DNA of 39,385 bases from Candidatus Omnitrophota bacterium. GTDB lineage: Bacteria > Omnitrophota > Gorgyraeia > 2-01-FULL-45-10. Of this stretch, positions 39,132 to 39,385 are shown one piece after another. A model generated the notes under the pieces. The model searched no databases and was not told the DNA's origin. It was given only the letters and a program-made list of their open reading frames with translations. The position numbers and the translations under genes were made by a program. How positions within the stretch are numbered: the first letter of the stretch is position 1; every line of letters starts with the position of its first letter. The stretch lies in NCBI GenBank assembly GCA_030695725.1, contig JAUYPN010000032.1, positions 1-39,385 of the forward strand, written 5' to 3'.

Positions 39132-39385
39132 TTAATCTCCAACCCATTGTCTGGGGGGCCTGCGCAACAGTCTCTCTTGAAAGATATCCGAAGTGATCCC
39201 CGCATTATAGGAGACCTCTTTCATAGTAATCTCGGTATACCGTTCACCCTCAAGATCCTTCATCACCGCTTTGGCGATTGTCGGTGCACCTTGAATAGTT
39301 TGAATCTCCCGGGTTTCGTAAACCTTGTAAAGCTTTCCTTTAAGATCATAGTGCTCTACTTTAAGCGGGAGATGTGTCGCTTTAT
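39132..39385 (-). CDS. Outer-membrane lipoprotein-sorting (LolA-like) protein, C-terminal part
   Basis: The 83 visible codons run to the window edge. PLKVEHYDLKGKLYKVYE and the end FQERLLRRPPRQW are typical of the DUF4292/'outer membrane lipoprotein-sorting protein' family, a periplasmic LolA-like half-barrel that carries lipid from an RND exporter to the outer membrane. The N-terminus with signal peptide is not in the window. It ends 29 bases upstream of the barrel gene on the same strand, so the two are probably co-expressed. Confidence 0.8.
   Translation of the reverse strand, partial: KATHLPLKVEHYDLKGKLYKVYETREIQTIQGAPTIAKAVMKDLEGERYTEITMKEVSYNAGITSDIFQERLLRRPPRQWVGD

Overview
The window looks like a chromosomal stretch from an uncultured Gram-negative (diderm) bacterium, most probably a Candidatus Omnitrophota-type lineage. 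The diderm call rests on an LptF/LptG permease, a signal-peptide outer-membrane beta-barrel, a LolA-like lipoprotein-sorting protein and a lipoprotein. The phylum call is an inference from gene content: a B12-dependent ribonucleotide reductase, a bifunctional phosphoglucose/phosphomannose isomerase, YvcK beside HPr and Enzyme I, and many radical SAM proteins. No rRNA or marker was available to confirm it.

Layout. 1-1900: an AbiEii-type toxin reaching the left edge, with a tandem palindromic operator, then a lipoprotein and an MscS-related membrane protein. 1986-6833: class II ribonucleotide reductase split by two homing-endonuclease inteins. 6994-10749: rlmN, a PEGA/propeller protein, a membrane glycosyltransferase and a small membrane protein in one minus-strand operon. 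10828-12485: an NSS sodium symporter with a 34-residue MetS-like partner. 12661-16144: three pilin-like genes, the last fused to a large beta-helix. 16199-17957: comF and an LptF/G gene. 17954-27446: a nine-gene minus-strand operon (ptsN, yvcK, ptsH, ptsI, pgi/pmi, sugar nucleotidyltransferase, metK, ahcY, class II aldolase relative) joining PTS regulation, sugar-nucleotide supply and the methyl cycle. 27501-28644: four tRNA genes, two identical 61-bp palindromic elements and a tRNA fragment. 28745-33779: a fused MFS/spermidine synthase, a CcdA-like membrane protein, an AmrS-like radical SAM enzyme with a signal peptide and a second radical SAM enzyme. 33886-36615: a VTT/DedA-like protein, a shortened transporter-like protein, a B12-binding radical SAM enzyme and two unlisted small genes. 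36783-39385: a cold-shock gene with a long leader, a small membrane protein, a methyltransferase remnant, an outer-membrane barrel and the end of a LolA-like gene.

The most unusual features are: (a) a family of palindromic elements with conserved cores, variable centres and compensating outer arms. They sit in frame inside rlmN and a radical SAM gene, supply stop codons to three genes, and abut two tRNA 3' ends. (b) The minor-pilin/beta-helix cluster. (c) The exported radical SAM / CcdA-like / MFS-spermidine-synthase operon. (d) Twin inteins, one of them placed exactly before the catalytic cysteine of the reductase. (e) Several promoters whose -10 box sits 6-9 bases from the start codon, implying leaderless mRNAs.
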